Shown: positions 1-4,762 of the stretch, piece after piece | Position numbering within the stretch: position 1 is the first letter of the stretch | Layout: each line of letters opens with the position of its first letter | Assembly: GCA_029777145.1 (NCBI GenBank) | Contig: JAKOSS010000978.1 | Location: forward strand, 1 to 5,221 | Direction of reading: 5' to 3' | From: Acidobacteriota bacterium | Lineage (GTDB): Bacteria > Acidobacteriota > Blastocatellia > Pyrinomonadales > Pyrinomonadaceae | DNA length: 5,221 nt | Notes under the pieces: generated by a model | What the model was told of the DNA's origin: nothing | The model's database searches: none | The model's input: only the letters and a program-made list of their open reading frames with translations | Position numbers and translations under genes: made by a program

Positions 1-42
1 ATCCAAAATCCAAAATCCAAAATCTAAAATCCAAAATCAAGA
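1..42 (+). repeat. Heptamer tandem array (ATCCAAA type), cut by the window edge
   Basis: Six consecutive 7-base units are visible: ATCCAAA three times, then ATCTAAA, ATCCAAA and a degenerate ATCAAGA. The array runs directly into the ATG of the first vertex gene at 44, so it occupies the place where a ribosome binding site would be expected. The only purine-rich stretch, AAGAG, touches the start codon and is too close to act as a normal Shine-Dalgarno. The array probably continues upstream of the window. Confidence 0.9.
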
Positions 43-43
43 G

Positions 44-325
44 ATGCAGCTAGCCCGGGTCATCGGAAACGTTGTTTCGACCGTGAAGAATGAATCACTT
101 CACGGTCGCAAGTTTTTGATCGTCCAGACGCTCGACGCGGACCTGAAACCGAAAGGGAAGCCGATGGTCGCGCTCGACGCGGTCGGAGCCGGCGTCGGCG
201 AGCTTGTTTTCTGGTGCCGCGGCAAAGAGGCGAGTTTTCCTTTCAAGCGCGACGAAACGCCGACGGACTGCACGATTGTCGGGATCGTCGATTCGGATGC
301 GCACGTCCATAACGGAGATCGCTGA
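44..325 (+). CDS. EutN/CcmL-family microcompartment vertex protein, copy 1
   Basis: This 93-residue protein is the usual size for the EutN/CcmL family. Members of that family form pentamers that cap the vertices of bacterial microcompartment shells. The family opening LARVIGNVVST is at residues 3-13, the central VALDAVGAGVGELV at 42-55, and the closing strand TIVGIVDS at 77-84. The start is fixed because the family motif begins at residue 3. Two things are odd. The segment after the central strand reads CRGKEASF, where the family usually has a small Gly/Ser/Ala stretch. A nine-residue polar tail with two histidines also follows the last strand. It lies 142 bases upstream of a paralogue that shares the DNA of the opening motif almost base for base (58-84 against 481-507). 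Shell hexamers and enzymes are not in the window, so the compartment type is unknown. The family call is secure; the oligomeric role is by family knowledge. Confidence 0.93.
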   Translation: MQLARVIGNVVSTVKNESLHGRKFLIVQTLDADLKPKGKPMVALDAVGAGVGELVFWCRGKEASFPFKRDETPTDCTIVGIVDSDAHVHNGDR

Positions 326-332
326 TCTCCGT

Positions 333-462
333 ATTCCAGGGGCCTGCGGCCGATTCCAGAATTCCATATTCCAAGGAATTGTGGTTTGGAGGCTTTTCAC
401 TGGAATCTTGAAATAAGCAGCATTCTTTTGGAATCATGGAATCGGCCGAAGGCCGTTGGAAT
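333..462. repeat. Large imperfect inverted repeat with GC-rich core and ATTCC units
   Basis: The left arm (333-366) and the reverse complement of the right arm (429-462) match at 29 of 34 positions by hand alignment. ATTCC boxes at 333, 353 and 361 are mirrored by GGAAT boxes at 458, 438 and 430, with the same 20- and 8-base spacings. Each arm carries a small palindrome of its own, for example GGCCGAAGGCC at 444-454. The 62-base spacer holds further ATTCC/GGAAT boxes (368-372, 411-415). The right arm ends five bases before the ATG of the second vertex gene, so a folded transcript could hide its start. It may be an immobile MITE-like remnant, a folded spacer in the mRNA, or a by-product of inverted ATTCC-type arrays. 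Confidence 0.8.
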
Positions 463-467
463 TTGAA

Positions 468-740
468 ATGCTCCTCGCTCGTGTCATCGGAAACGTCGTC
501 TCGACGCACAAGAATCAGCGCTATGAAGGCGCACGGATCATGTTGTGCCGGCAGATCACGCCCGAGGGCGAGGATATGGACTATACCTGTCTCGCGCTGG
601 ATTCGGTCGATTCCGGTGAAGGCGACATCGTCGTGATCGCTCAGGAAGGTTGGTCCGCATCGACCGCTTCGACCGGAAAAGCGGGCGCGGCGATCGATTC
701 CGCGATCGTCGGAGTCGTCGATTATATCGAACTCTTATAA
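468..740 (+). CDS. EutN/CcmL-family microcompartment vertex protein, copy 2
   Basis: This 90-residue EutN/CcmL-family protein is closer to the family norm than copy 1. It has LARVIGNVVST at residues 3-13, ALDSVDSGEGDIVVIAQEG at 43-61, a small-residue stretch WSASTAS at 62-68 where the family places its GSSA-like turn, and AIDSAIVGVVD at 75-85. ATG 468 was chosen over the in-frame TTG at 456. It gives the same two-residue lead before the motif as copy 1, and the TTG lies inside the inverted repeat. A weak GGA at 458-460 is the only ribosome-binding candidate. Two dissimilar vertex paralogues side by side are common in BMC loci and suggest separate vertex positions or mixed pentamers, which is an inference. 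The downstream gene starts six bases after the stop, so the two are almost certainly cotranscribed. Confidence 0.94.
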   Translation: MLLARVIGNVVSTHKNQRYEGARIMLCRQITPEGEDMDYTCLALDSVDSGEGDIVVIAQEGWSASTASTGKAGAAIDSAIVGVVDYIELL

Positions 741-746
741 CAGATC

Positions 747-1100
747 TTGAACGATACGGAACGCGAAAACCTGGCGAAGAAGATCGCCGCGCTGATGAAT
801 TCCGGCGCGACGGACGATCTGCGCTCGACGCTCGATTCGATCAGCCGCCGGCTCGACGCGCTCGAATCAAAATCCCACGATCCGAAATCCCAAATCCCAA
901 ATCCCCAATCCCAAATCCCAAATCCCCAATCCCAAATCCCGAATCCCACATCCAATCATCCCAGTCTTCAGCGATTCACTTCGCTCGGCGAGATCGCCGA
1001 CGTCATCCTCGAACGCATCAACAATCAGAAAGAATGCCCGTACGAACCCGCCGGAAAGCCGTGCGACAACTGCTCGATGTGCAGCTCAAGAGGATTTTAG
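747..1100 (+). CDS. Unrecognised BMC-linked protein: helix, repeat-derived Pro linker, four-Cys C-terminus
   Basis: I do not recognise a family for this 117-residue protein. Residues 1-41 look like charged amphipathic or coiled helix (NLAKKIAALMNSG, then STLDSISRRLDALES). Residues 48-68 are three copies of a seven-residue unit, SQIPNPQ twice and SQIPNPT once, encoded by 21-base units at 888, 909 and 930. Residues 77-94 could form another amphipathic helix (EIADVILERINNQ). The end holds four cysteines at 97, 106, 109 and 112 (CX8CX2CX2C), which would suit zinc or an iron-sulfur cluster. The start is taken as TTG 747, six bases after the vertex gene; ATG 795 (residue 17) is the alternative and would lose the first helix. 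No clear ribosome binding site is seen, so translational coupling is likely. A short amphipathic helix beside a flexible linker resembles the layout of BMC encapsulation peptides, so a cargo or core-linking role is possible but unproven. Confidence 0.72.
   Translation: MNDTERENLAKKIAALMNSGATDDLRSTLDSISRRLDALESKSHDPKSQIPNPQSQIPNPQSQIPNPTSNHPSLQRFTSLGEIADVILERINNQKECPYEPAGKPCDNCSMCSSRGF
867..957 (+). repeat. Heptamer array (CAAATCC type) lying inside a coding region
   Basis: Units such as CAAATCC, CCAATCC, CGAATCC and CACATCC follow one another at 7-base spacing. The core from 888 to 950 is organised as a higher-order 21-base repeat (three heptamers) and is therefore in phase with codons. The sequence belongs to the same family as the intergenic arrays at 1-42 and 4644-4762. 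It contains no stop codon in the frame of the host gene, and the conserved-looking cysteine region continues in frame behind it. Confidence 0.92.
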
Positions 1101-1127
1101 ATTTTTGATTTTAGATTTTGGATTGAT
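1093..1127 (-). repeat. Heptamer array in inverted orientation (GATTTTA type)
   Basis: Five 7-base units, GATTTTA, GATTTTT, GATTTTA, GATTTTG and GATTGAT, are the reverse complement of the ATCCAAA/ATCTAAA family at 1-42. The first unit supplies the last residues (Gly-Phe) and the TAG stop of the preceding cysteine protein, so the gene end lies inside the array. No terminator-like hairpin is visible here. Confidence 0.85.
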
Positions 1128-1180
1128 TGCTCCAAACCTCCTGCGAATTCAACCCGACCCTGCGTTGGAACGATCTAGCC

Positions 1181-1207
1181 GCAGATGACGCGGATTGCGC
1201 GGATAGA
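1181..1207 (+). repeat. Short 9-base degenerate tandem repeat
   Basis: Three units with a GCRGAT core, GCAGATGAC, GCGGATTGC and GCGGATAGA, follow one another without a gap. Only three copies are present and they are degenerate, so this may be a decayed array. It differs in period and sequence from the heptamer families elsewhere in the window. Confidence 0.55.
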
Positions 1208-1426
1208 GTGATCAGAGATCCGAGAATTCCTGCGCCGATCGGGGCAACAGTTATGCCGATCACGAGTTGATTGCCTCCGTCTGACAAAAAAGTTTCAACT
1301 TCTGTCTTTTCTGTACTTTCGCTGACACAGTATTGGCGTAACAGCGGTCGGACTTGATATCCGGACCTGCGAACCCAGACAGTTTTATCCCCGTGTTGAA
1401 GTTCAATTCAATATGGCCGAATCGTC

Positions 1427-1452
1427 TTACGTTCTGACCTGACCGTTACGTT
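1427..1452 (+). promoter_or_regulatory. Paired TTACGTT direct repeats, possible operator
   Basis: TTACGTT occurs at 1427-1433 and again at 1446-1452, 19 bases apart start to start, or roughly two helical turns, and 32 bases before the ATG at 1484. Two identical seven-base boxes on the same face of DNA in a leader could bind a dimeric regulator. No known factor is implied, and chance occurrence is possible. Confidence 0.25.
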
Positions 1453-1470
1453 TTCCAAGAAAAACAAATC

Positions 1471-1475
1471 AGGAG
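1471..1475 (+). promoter_or_regulatory. Ribosome binding site AGGAG
   Basis: A clean AGGAG lies eight bases before ATG 1484 and decides the start of the secreted protein. It contrasts with the array-abutting genes of the window, which have weak sites or none. Confidence 0.85.
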
Positions 1476-1483
1476 AATTCAAA

Positions 1484-2968
1484 ATGTCATTTCAGATTTC
1501 TGCATCTGCAGGTTCGGTCGGCCGATCGTGTGCCGCACTTCTTCGGGCAAGCCTTCCGAAAATCGTTGTCTTGATCGCGATGATCGCCGCGTCGGCGATT
1601 GCGTCGTTAGCGCAAAACGCCAATGTTTACGGACAACTCGGCAACTTCGACGTCATCAACCACACCGGACATGAGACCCACGGCTTCGAGATCGAGCTTG
1701 AGGGCATTCAAATCCAGCATGTCTTCTACGCGTTCTCGGTCCAGCGTTACGGCGCACCGCGGATCACCGCGACGCCGACGGGCGTGCTTGTCCGTTGGGA
1801 AAGCGCGTATTCGGGCGGGCAATTCGCGCAGACGACGATACCTTACGGATCCGGCACCAATTTCGGCGGATCGTGTTACCAATGGGGAACGAACTATGAC
1901 AACAGCGGTTGCGAGCATTTCGGCGTGTCGCTGAATTCAACGCCGTCGCACACCCAGTATCGTTGGCTTGTTGAAGACGTCAACAATCCGGGCACGCTGG
2001 TCGGCGTCAATCCGCCGCTCGCGATCGTGTCGCCGGTTTACACGATCCAGCCGCCCGCACGCGAAGGCGAAGGACCGGTTCTCGAGGCCGAGATCGAAGC
2101 TCCGGAACCGGCCGAGGCACCCGAGCTCTACGGTGACGCGCAGTGGGTGAAGGTATACAAAGTTCAGTTGAATCGCGAGGTCAATCTCGACGAACTCGTC
2201 TCGGACAACGCCATCGTCCCGCAAGACGCTTCGCAGGTCGAGACCGAGTGGGAGATCGTCCAGGCGGAACCGGCCAGCAACAGCAACGGCAATCGCCGTC
2301 AGCGCCGGAGTCACGGCGGGCCCCTCAATTTCGATACCCGTTCGGTCGTCAGACGCTTCGAAGTGTATGAATTCACGGGAGCTTATGATCCGGTGACGCA
2401 CGAAGCGATCTGCGCCGATCTGACGTGTTCGGCACCGGCCGACGATGAAGTCGGTCTATTTCTGAGCGCGCAGATGGCCGCGGCGAACGTCAATGTCTTT
2501 TCGGTTTCCGTTGCGAAGAACGGCAGCGGGACGGTCGGAACTGCGGACCGGGCGATCGATTGCGGATCGACCTGCCGTTCACTATTCAATGAGAACGAGG
2601 CCGTGACATTGACCGCGACACCGGCGAAGGACTTCATCTTCACCGGCTGGAACGGCGACTGCTCCGGCAATCTTCTGAGTTGCGTCGTGAATGCGAGCAG
2701 CGCCATGAACGTGACCGCGAATTTCTCGCAGCTGTTCACGATCCAGGCGAAGACGTCCGGAAAAGGGCTTGTCACCTCCGCTGCCGGGATCAACTGCGGG
2801 AAGACATGTTCGGCAAAGGTTGTCCGTGGCACGAGCGTCACGCTGACCGCGGCGCCCGAATCGGGATTCCGTTTCGCAAACTGGAGCGGAGCATGCAGCG
2901 GAAGCAATGCGACGTGTACCGTCACCGTGAACGCGGCGACTCAGGTACAGGCGAACTTCGTGAAATAA
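1484..2968 (+). CDS. Exported protein with two C-terminal InlB-like cysteine repeats
   Basis: This 494-residue protein begins with a signal peptide: basic residues up to Lys26, a hydrophobic core at about 27-42, and a likely cleavage after SLA at 43. The region from about 44 to 190 is rich in aromatics, Gly and Thr and carries GFEIELEGIQ at about 67-76. I do not recognise its family. A Glu/Pro-rich stretch follows at about 193-215. The C-terminus holds two repeats, at about 341-416 and 417-494. Each shows G-G-V spacing, CGxxC, VTLTA, GWNG or NWSG, a CSG...C pair, and a closing ANF. This pattern fits the divergent InlB B-repeat class (Flg_new_2-like) often found in secreted or surface proteins. 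The four cysteines per repeat suggest two disulfides, consistent with export. The gene stands alone, with its own binding site and terminator. The function is unknown; surface display or adhesion is only a guess. Confidence 0.88.
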   Translation: MSFQISASAGSVGRSCAALLRASLPKIVVLIAMIAASAIASLAQNANVYGQLGNFDVINHTGHETHGFEIELEGIQIQHVFYAFSVQRYGAPRITATPTGVLVRWESAYSGGQFAQTTIPYGSGTNFGGSCYQWGTNYDNSGCEHFGVSLNSTPSHTQYRWLVEDVNNPGTLVGVNPPLAIVSPVYTIQPPAREGEGPVLEAEIEAPEPAEAPELYGDAQWVKVYKVQLNREVNLDELVSDNAIVPQDASQVETEWEIVQAEPASNSNGNRRQRRSHGGPLNFDTRSVVRRFEVYEFTGAYDPVTHEAICADLTCSAPADDEVGLFLSAQMAAANVNVFSVSVAKNGSGTVGTADRAIDCGSTCRSLFNENEAVTLTATPAKDFIFTGWNGDCSGNLLSCVVNASSAMNVTANFSQLFTIQAKTSGKGLVTSAAGINCGKTCSAKVVRGTSVTLTAAPESGFRFANWSGACSGSNATCTVTVNAATQVQANFVK

Positions 2969-2991
2969 AAAGTCGGAAGGTAGTGCAATCG

Positions 2992-3026
2992 AAAGCGTCC
3001 GCGATTTTGAACCGCGGACGCTTTTT
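2992..3026 (+). terminator. Rho-independent terminator between convergent genes
   Basis: A perfect 12-base stem, AAAGCGTCCGCG (2992-3003) with CGCGGACGCTTT (3013-3024), closes a nine-base loop. The T run at 3022-3026 overlaps the base of the stem. It lies 23 bases after the stop of the secreted-protein gene and 16 bases beyond the LemA stop on the other strand. It may serve both transcripts, but the T run on the minus strand is only three bases, so it should work less well in that direction. Confidence 0.9.
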
Positions 3027-3042
3027 CATGTTTGAGAGATCG

Positions 3043-3741
3043 TCAGTTCCCGGAGTTTGTATTCGATGCGCTGTTTGTCGGGGCGTTGACCGTCGTGTTC
3101 GCCGCCGGTGAAGTCTGCGTCTTCGGTTCTTCCTTCTTGCGGAGCGACTCGGCGTCGATCTTCGGTGCCGTCTTCGCACCTTCGTCGGCCTTGAAATACG
3201 GCTCTTCCTTGAATCCCATCAGACTCGCTGTCAGCACCGTCGGGAACGAATTGCGGAGCGTGTTGTAATCCTCGACCGCCTTCGTGTAATCGAGCCGCGC
3301 GACGTTGATCCGGTTTTCCGTTCCGGCGAGTTCATCCTGCAGTTTCAGGAACGACTCGTTCGATCGAAGCTGCGGATAATTCTCCTGCAGCACGAGCAGG
3401 CGTCCGAGCGCGGAACTCAGTCCGCTGTTGGCCTGAATGATGGCCTGGCGCTGTTCGGGGGATTTGTCGCCTTCGGCCCCGAGTCCGGTGGCGCCCTGCG
3501 CGCTCAGCAAAGTCGAACGGGCATCGGCAATCTTGCCGAACACTTCCTGCTCCTGGATGCCGGCCATTTTCGCCGCTTCAACAAGATTCGGAATCAGGTC
3601 TGCGCGGCGCTGCATGCTGCTCTCAACGGCCGACCAAGTGCTCCGGACCTTCTGCTGCTTGGCCGTCAGGTCGTTGTAACTGCATCCGGAAAATCCGAAC
3701 GCTGCAAAAAGGACGATCGCAATCAAAACTGTTTTCTTCAT
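3043..3741 (-). CDS. lemA: LemA-family lipoprotein
   Basis: This 232-residue protein carries the LemA hallmarks. WSAVESSMQRRADLIPNLVEA lies near the N-terminus, and a long helical region follows with ENYPQLRSNESFLKLQDEL and ENRINVARLDYTKAVEDYN, closing in NSFPTVLTASLMGF. LemA proteins are membrane-anchored helical bundles exposed outside the cytoplasmic membrane; their exact role is unsettled. The usual N-terminal anchor is replaced or supplemented by a lipoprotein-like signal with FSGC, giving a candidate lipid-bearing Cys at residue 20. The last 35 or so residues are an Asn/Thr/Ser/Pro-rich tail of low complexity. ATG at 3741 was chosen over the ATG four codons upstream because AGGAG (3746-3750) sits just before it and between the two ATGs. 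It is the last gene of a minus-strand group with a nucleotidyltransferase-like gene and a TPM-domain gene. Confidence 0.93.
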   Translation of the reverse strand: MKKTVLIAIVLFAAFGFSGCSYNDLTAKQQKVRSTWSAVESSMQRRADLIPNLVEAAKMAGIQEQEVFGKIADARSTLLSAQGATGLGAEGDKSPEQRQAIIQANSGLSSALGRLLVLQENYPQLRSNESFLKLQDELAGTENRINVARLDYTKAVEDYNTLRNSFPTVLTASLMGFKEEPYFKADEGAKTAPKIDAESLRKKEEPKTQTSPAANTTVNAPTNSASNTNSGN

Positions 3742-3745
3742 AGTT

Positions 3746-3750
3746 CTCCT
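3746..3750 (-). promoter_or_regulatory. Ribosome binding site of lemA
   Basis: On the minus strand AGGAG is followed by AACT and then the ATG at 3741. The spacing is slightly short but the site is clear. It decides against the upstream ATG at 3753, which has only T-rich sequence in front of it. The neighbouring heptamer array stops eight bases before this site. Confidence 0.75.
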
Positions 3751-3758
3751 CATAAAAA

Positions 3759-3850
3759 GTCAATCGTTAGACGTCAATCGTTAAGAGGTCAACCGAGCTT
3801 CCCTTGATTGGGGCCGAAAAGCGATCAACCGTTAACCATCAACAATTTAC
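3759..3850. repeat. Heptamer array (GTCAATC / GTTAAC type), split in two
   Basis: On the plus strand, 7-base units GTCAATC, GTTAGAC, GTCAATC, GTTAAGA and GGTCAAC cover 3759-3793. After about 29 unrelated bases, GATCAAC, CGTTAAC, CATCAAC and AATTTAC cover 3823-3850 in a second run. The last unit contains the stop codon of the nucleotidyltransferase-like gene (TAA on the minus strand at 3847-3849). Almost the whole gap between that gene and lemA is made of these units. Confidence 0.75.
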
Positions 3851-4566
3851 GAACCCGAAAGATGATCGATCGCGGCGATCACCTTCTCGATCTGCTCCAT
3901 GTATTCGGCGAACAACTCGTTCACCGATACTTCGTTCAGTGTTTGATCGAAGTTATTCTCACGAATATTGAATATTTTTTCAAACGGTTTTCCGTCGAGG
4001 TCGAACTCGCGGACCGTCACCGCGACGACCTCATGTTTTGCGACCGGCGGCTCGACGCCTCTCAGCATCAAAGCGGCCCTGAACAGCGCGGCGAAACTCG
4101 GCAAACTGCCCGACATGAGCTTCGCAAGGCCGGCGACCGACGTTGACGCCGGAATGTAGCTCCGACGCAGCTGGATCAACCGGCTGCGCAATTCGTACTC
4201 GGTCTGATGACGCAGGAAGGCATCAGAGATATTCAGCCCGGATAGCACGTCCGAACCGTAGATGACCTTCCGCGCGCGTTCCATCTGGTGAAACTCGATC
4301 GGGAAGACGTCCGCCGCCGTCTGAAGCTCATCGACCGTGAAATAGACCGGAACGGGATGCCCGAGCCGCGTCCATTCGCGCATGCACGCGTGGGCGTTGC
4401 GCAGGTCGAGCGGCGTGATCTTCCTGAGCGCGACGAGCAGGTTGAGATCCGATGCCTGCGGGACGAAATCGCCGGCCGCGGCGGATCCATACAGCACCAC
4501 GCCCGCCAAATTCTCGCCGTGGGTCGTTTTAAGGTCGTCAACGAATGCGTTAAGTTCGTTTTTCAT
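3847..4566 (-). CDS. Nucleotidyltransferase-fold protein with altered DxD motif
   Basis: This 239-residue protein has the opening of a DNA polymerase beta-type nucleotidyltransferase domain. VVLYGSAAAGDF (23-34) contains the Gly-Ser nucleotide loop, G27-S28. It is followed by SDLNLLVAL (39-47), where the family usually has D-x-D for two metal ions. Here the pair is D40 and N42, so one metal ligand is missing and transfer activity may be weak or absent. The remainder (about 110-239) looks helical, as in the substrate- or partner-binding half of such proteins; no specific substrate can be read. ATG 4566 is four bases from a CAGTGGT array, with no Shine-Dalgarno between them, yet the motif position leaves little room for a later start. 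It lies between a TPM-domain gene and lemA on the same strand. An antitoxin-like or regulatory role is possible but not shown. Confidence 0.8.
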   Translation of the reverse strand: MKNELNAFVDDLKTTHGENLAGVVLYGSAAAGDFVPQASDLNLLVALRKITPLDLRNAHACMREWTRLGHPVPVYFTVDELQTAADVFPIEFHQMERARKVIYGSDVLSGLNISDAFLRHQTEYELRSRLIQLRRSYIPASTSVAGLAKLMSGSLPSFAALFRAALMLRGVEPPVAKHEVVAVTVREFDLDGKPFEKIFNIRENNFDQTLNEVSVNELFAEYMEQIEKVIAAIDHLSGS

Positions 4567-4570
4567 AATT

Positions 4571-4612
4571 CAGTGGTCAGTGGTCAGTGGTCGGTGGCCA
4601 GTGGTCAGTGGT
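4571..4612 (+). repeat. Heptamer array (CAGTGGT type)
   Basis: Six exact-length 7-base units are present: CAGTGGT three times, CGGTGGC once, then CAGTGGT twice. On the minus strand they lie immediately before the start of the nucleotidyltransferase-like gene and take the place of its ribosome binding site. The core GTCAGTG in another register resembles GTCAATC of the array at 3759. Confidence 0.93.
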
Positions 4613-4617
4613 CGGAT

Positions 4618-4633
4618 GCCGCCTGAAGGCGGA
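4618..4633. repeat. Small GC-rich palindrome between two arrays
   Basis: CCGCCT (4619-4624) pairs with AGGCGG (4627-4632) around a two-base GA loop, or with TGAA as a tetraloop if the last pair opens. It sits exactly between the CAGTGGT array and the AAATCCC array. A GC palindrome next to TCC-type units is also seen in the inverted repeat at 333-462, so the two may be the same kind of composite element. Confidence 0.7.
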
Positions 4634-4643
4634 ACTCCAAACC

Positions 4644-4762
4644 CAATCCGCGATCCCAAATCCGCGATCCGCAATCTGAATTCCCAAATGCGAAATCCCA
4701 AATCCGCGATCCGCAATCCGAATTCCCAAATCCGCATTCCCAAATCCCAAATCCCAAATGCC
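4644..4762 (-). repeat. Heptamer array of 17 units with a 42-base higher-order repeat
   Basis: Seventeen consecutive 7-base units fill 119 bases exactly, with forms such as CAATCCG, CGATCCC, AAATCCG, AATTCCC, AAATGCG and AAATCCC. Six heptamers are repeated as a block (4653-4694 and 4695-4736, a 42-base period with few differences). The last unit ends at 4762, directly against the stop codon of the TPM-domain gene (TAA on the minus strand at 4763-4765). Confidence 0.93.

Larger units (their letters stand above)
1128..1483. other. Gene-free leader region
   Basis: About 350 bases hold no convincing gene on either strand. Seen within it are a short 9-base periodic stretch (1181-1207), a small palindrome AAGTTTCAACTT (1290-1301), paired TTACGTT boxes (1427-1433 and 1446-1452) and the ribosome binding site of the next gene. 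I found no good -35/-10 pair at normal spacing. The promoter of the secreted-protein gene probably lies here but cannot be placed. Confidence 0.6.

Noticed and set aside
456..467. TTG start for the second vertex protein
   Set aside because: It lies inside the inverted repeat and would add residues before the family motif; ATG 468 matches copy 1.
722..955. Minus-strand frame with a GFGIWDW repeat
   Set aside because: It is only the antisense reading of the heptamer array inside the cysteine protein and has no motif outside the repeat.
867..957. Possible CRISPR array
   Set aside because: Units are contiguous 7-base repeats with no spacers, and no cas gene is nearby.
650..1108. Long plus-strand open frame overlapping the second vertex gene and the cysteine protein
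   Set aside because: It is a shadow frame that stays open because the heptamer array has no stops; its product is Arg-rich and resembles no family, while the overlapping frames carry recognisable motifs.
1290..1301. AAGTTTCAACTT palindrome as an operator
   Set aside because: The arms are only five bases with no partner site or placed promoter, which is well within chance.
1937..2401. Minus-strand frame inside the secreted-protein gene
   Set aside because: Its composition is that of an antisense shadow; the plus-strand frame has a signal peptide, binding site, InlB-like repeats and a terminator.
3742..3753. Upstream ATG for lemA
   Set aside because: The AGGAG lies between it and the ATG at 3741, and only T-rich sequence precedes the upstream ATG.
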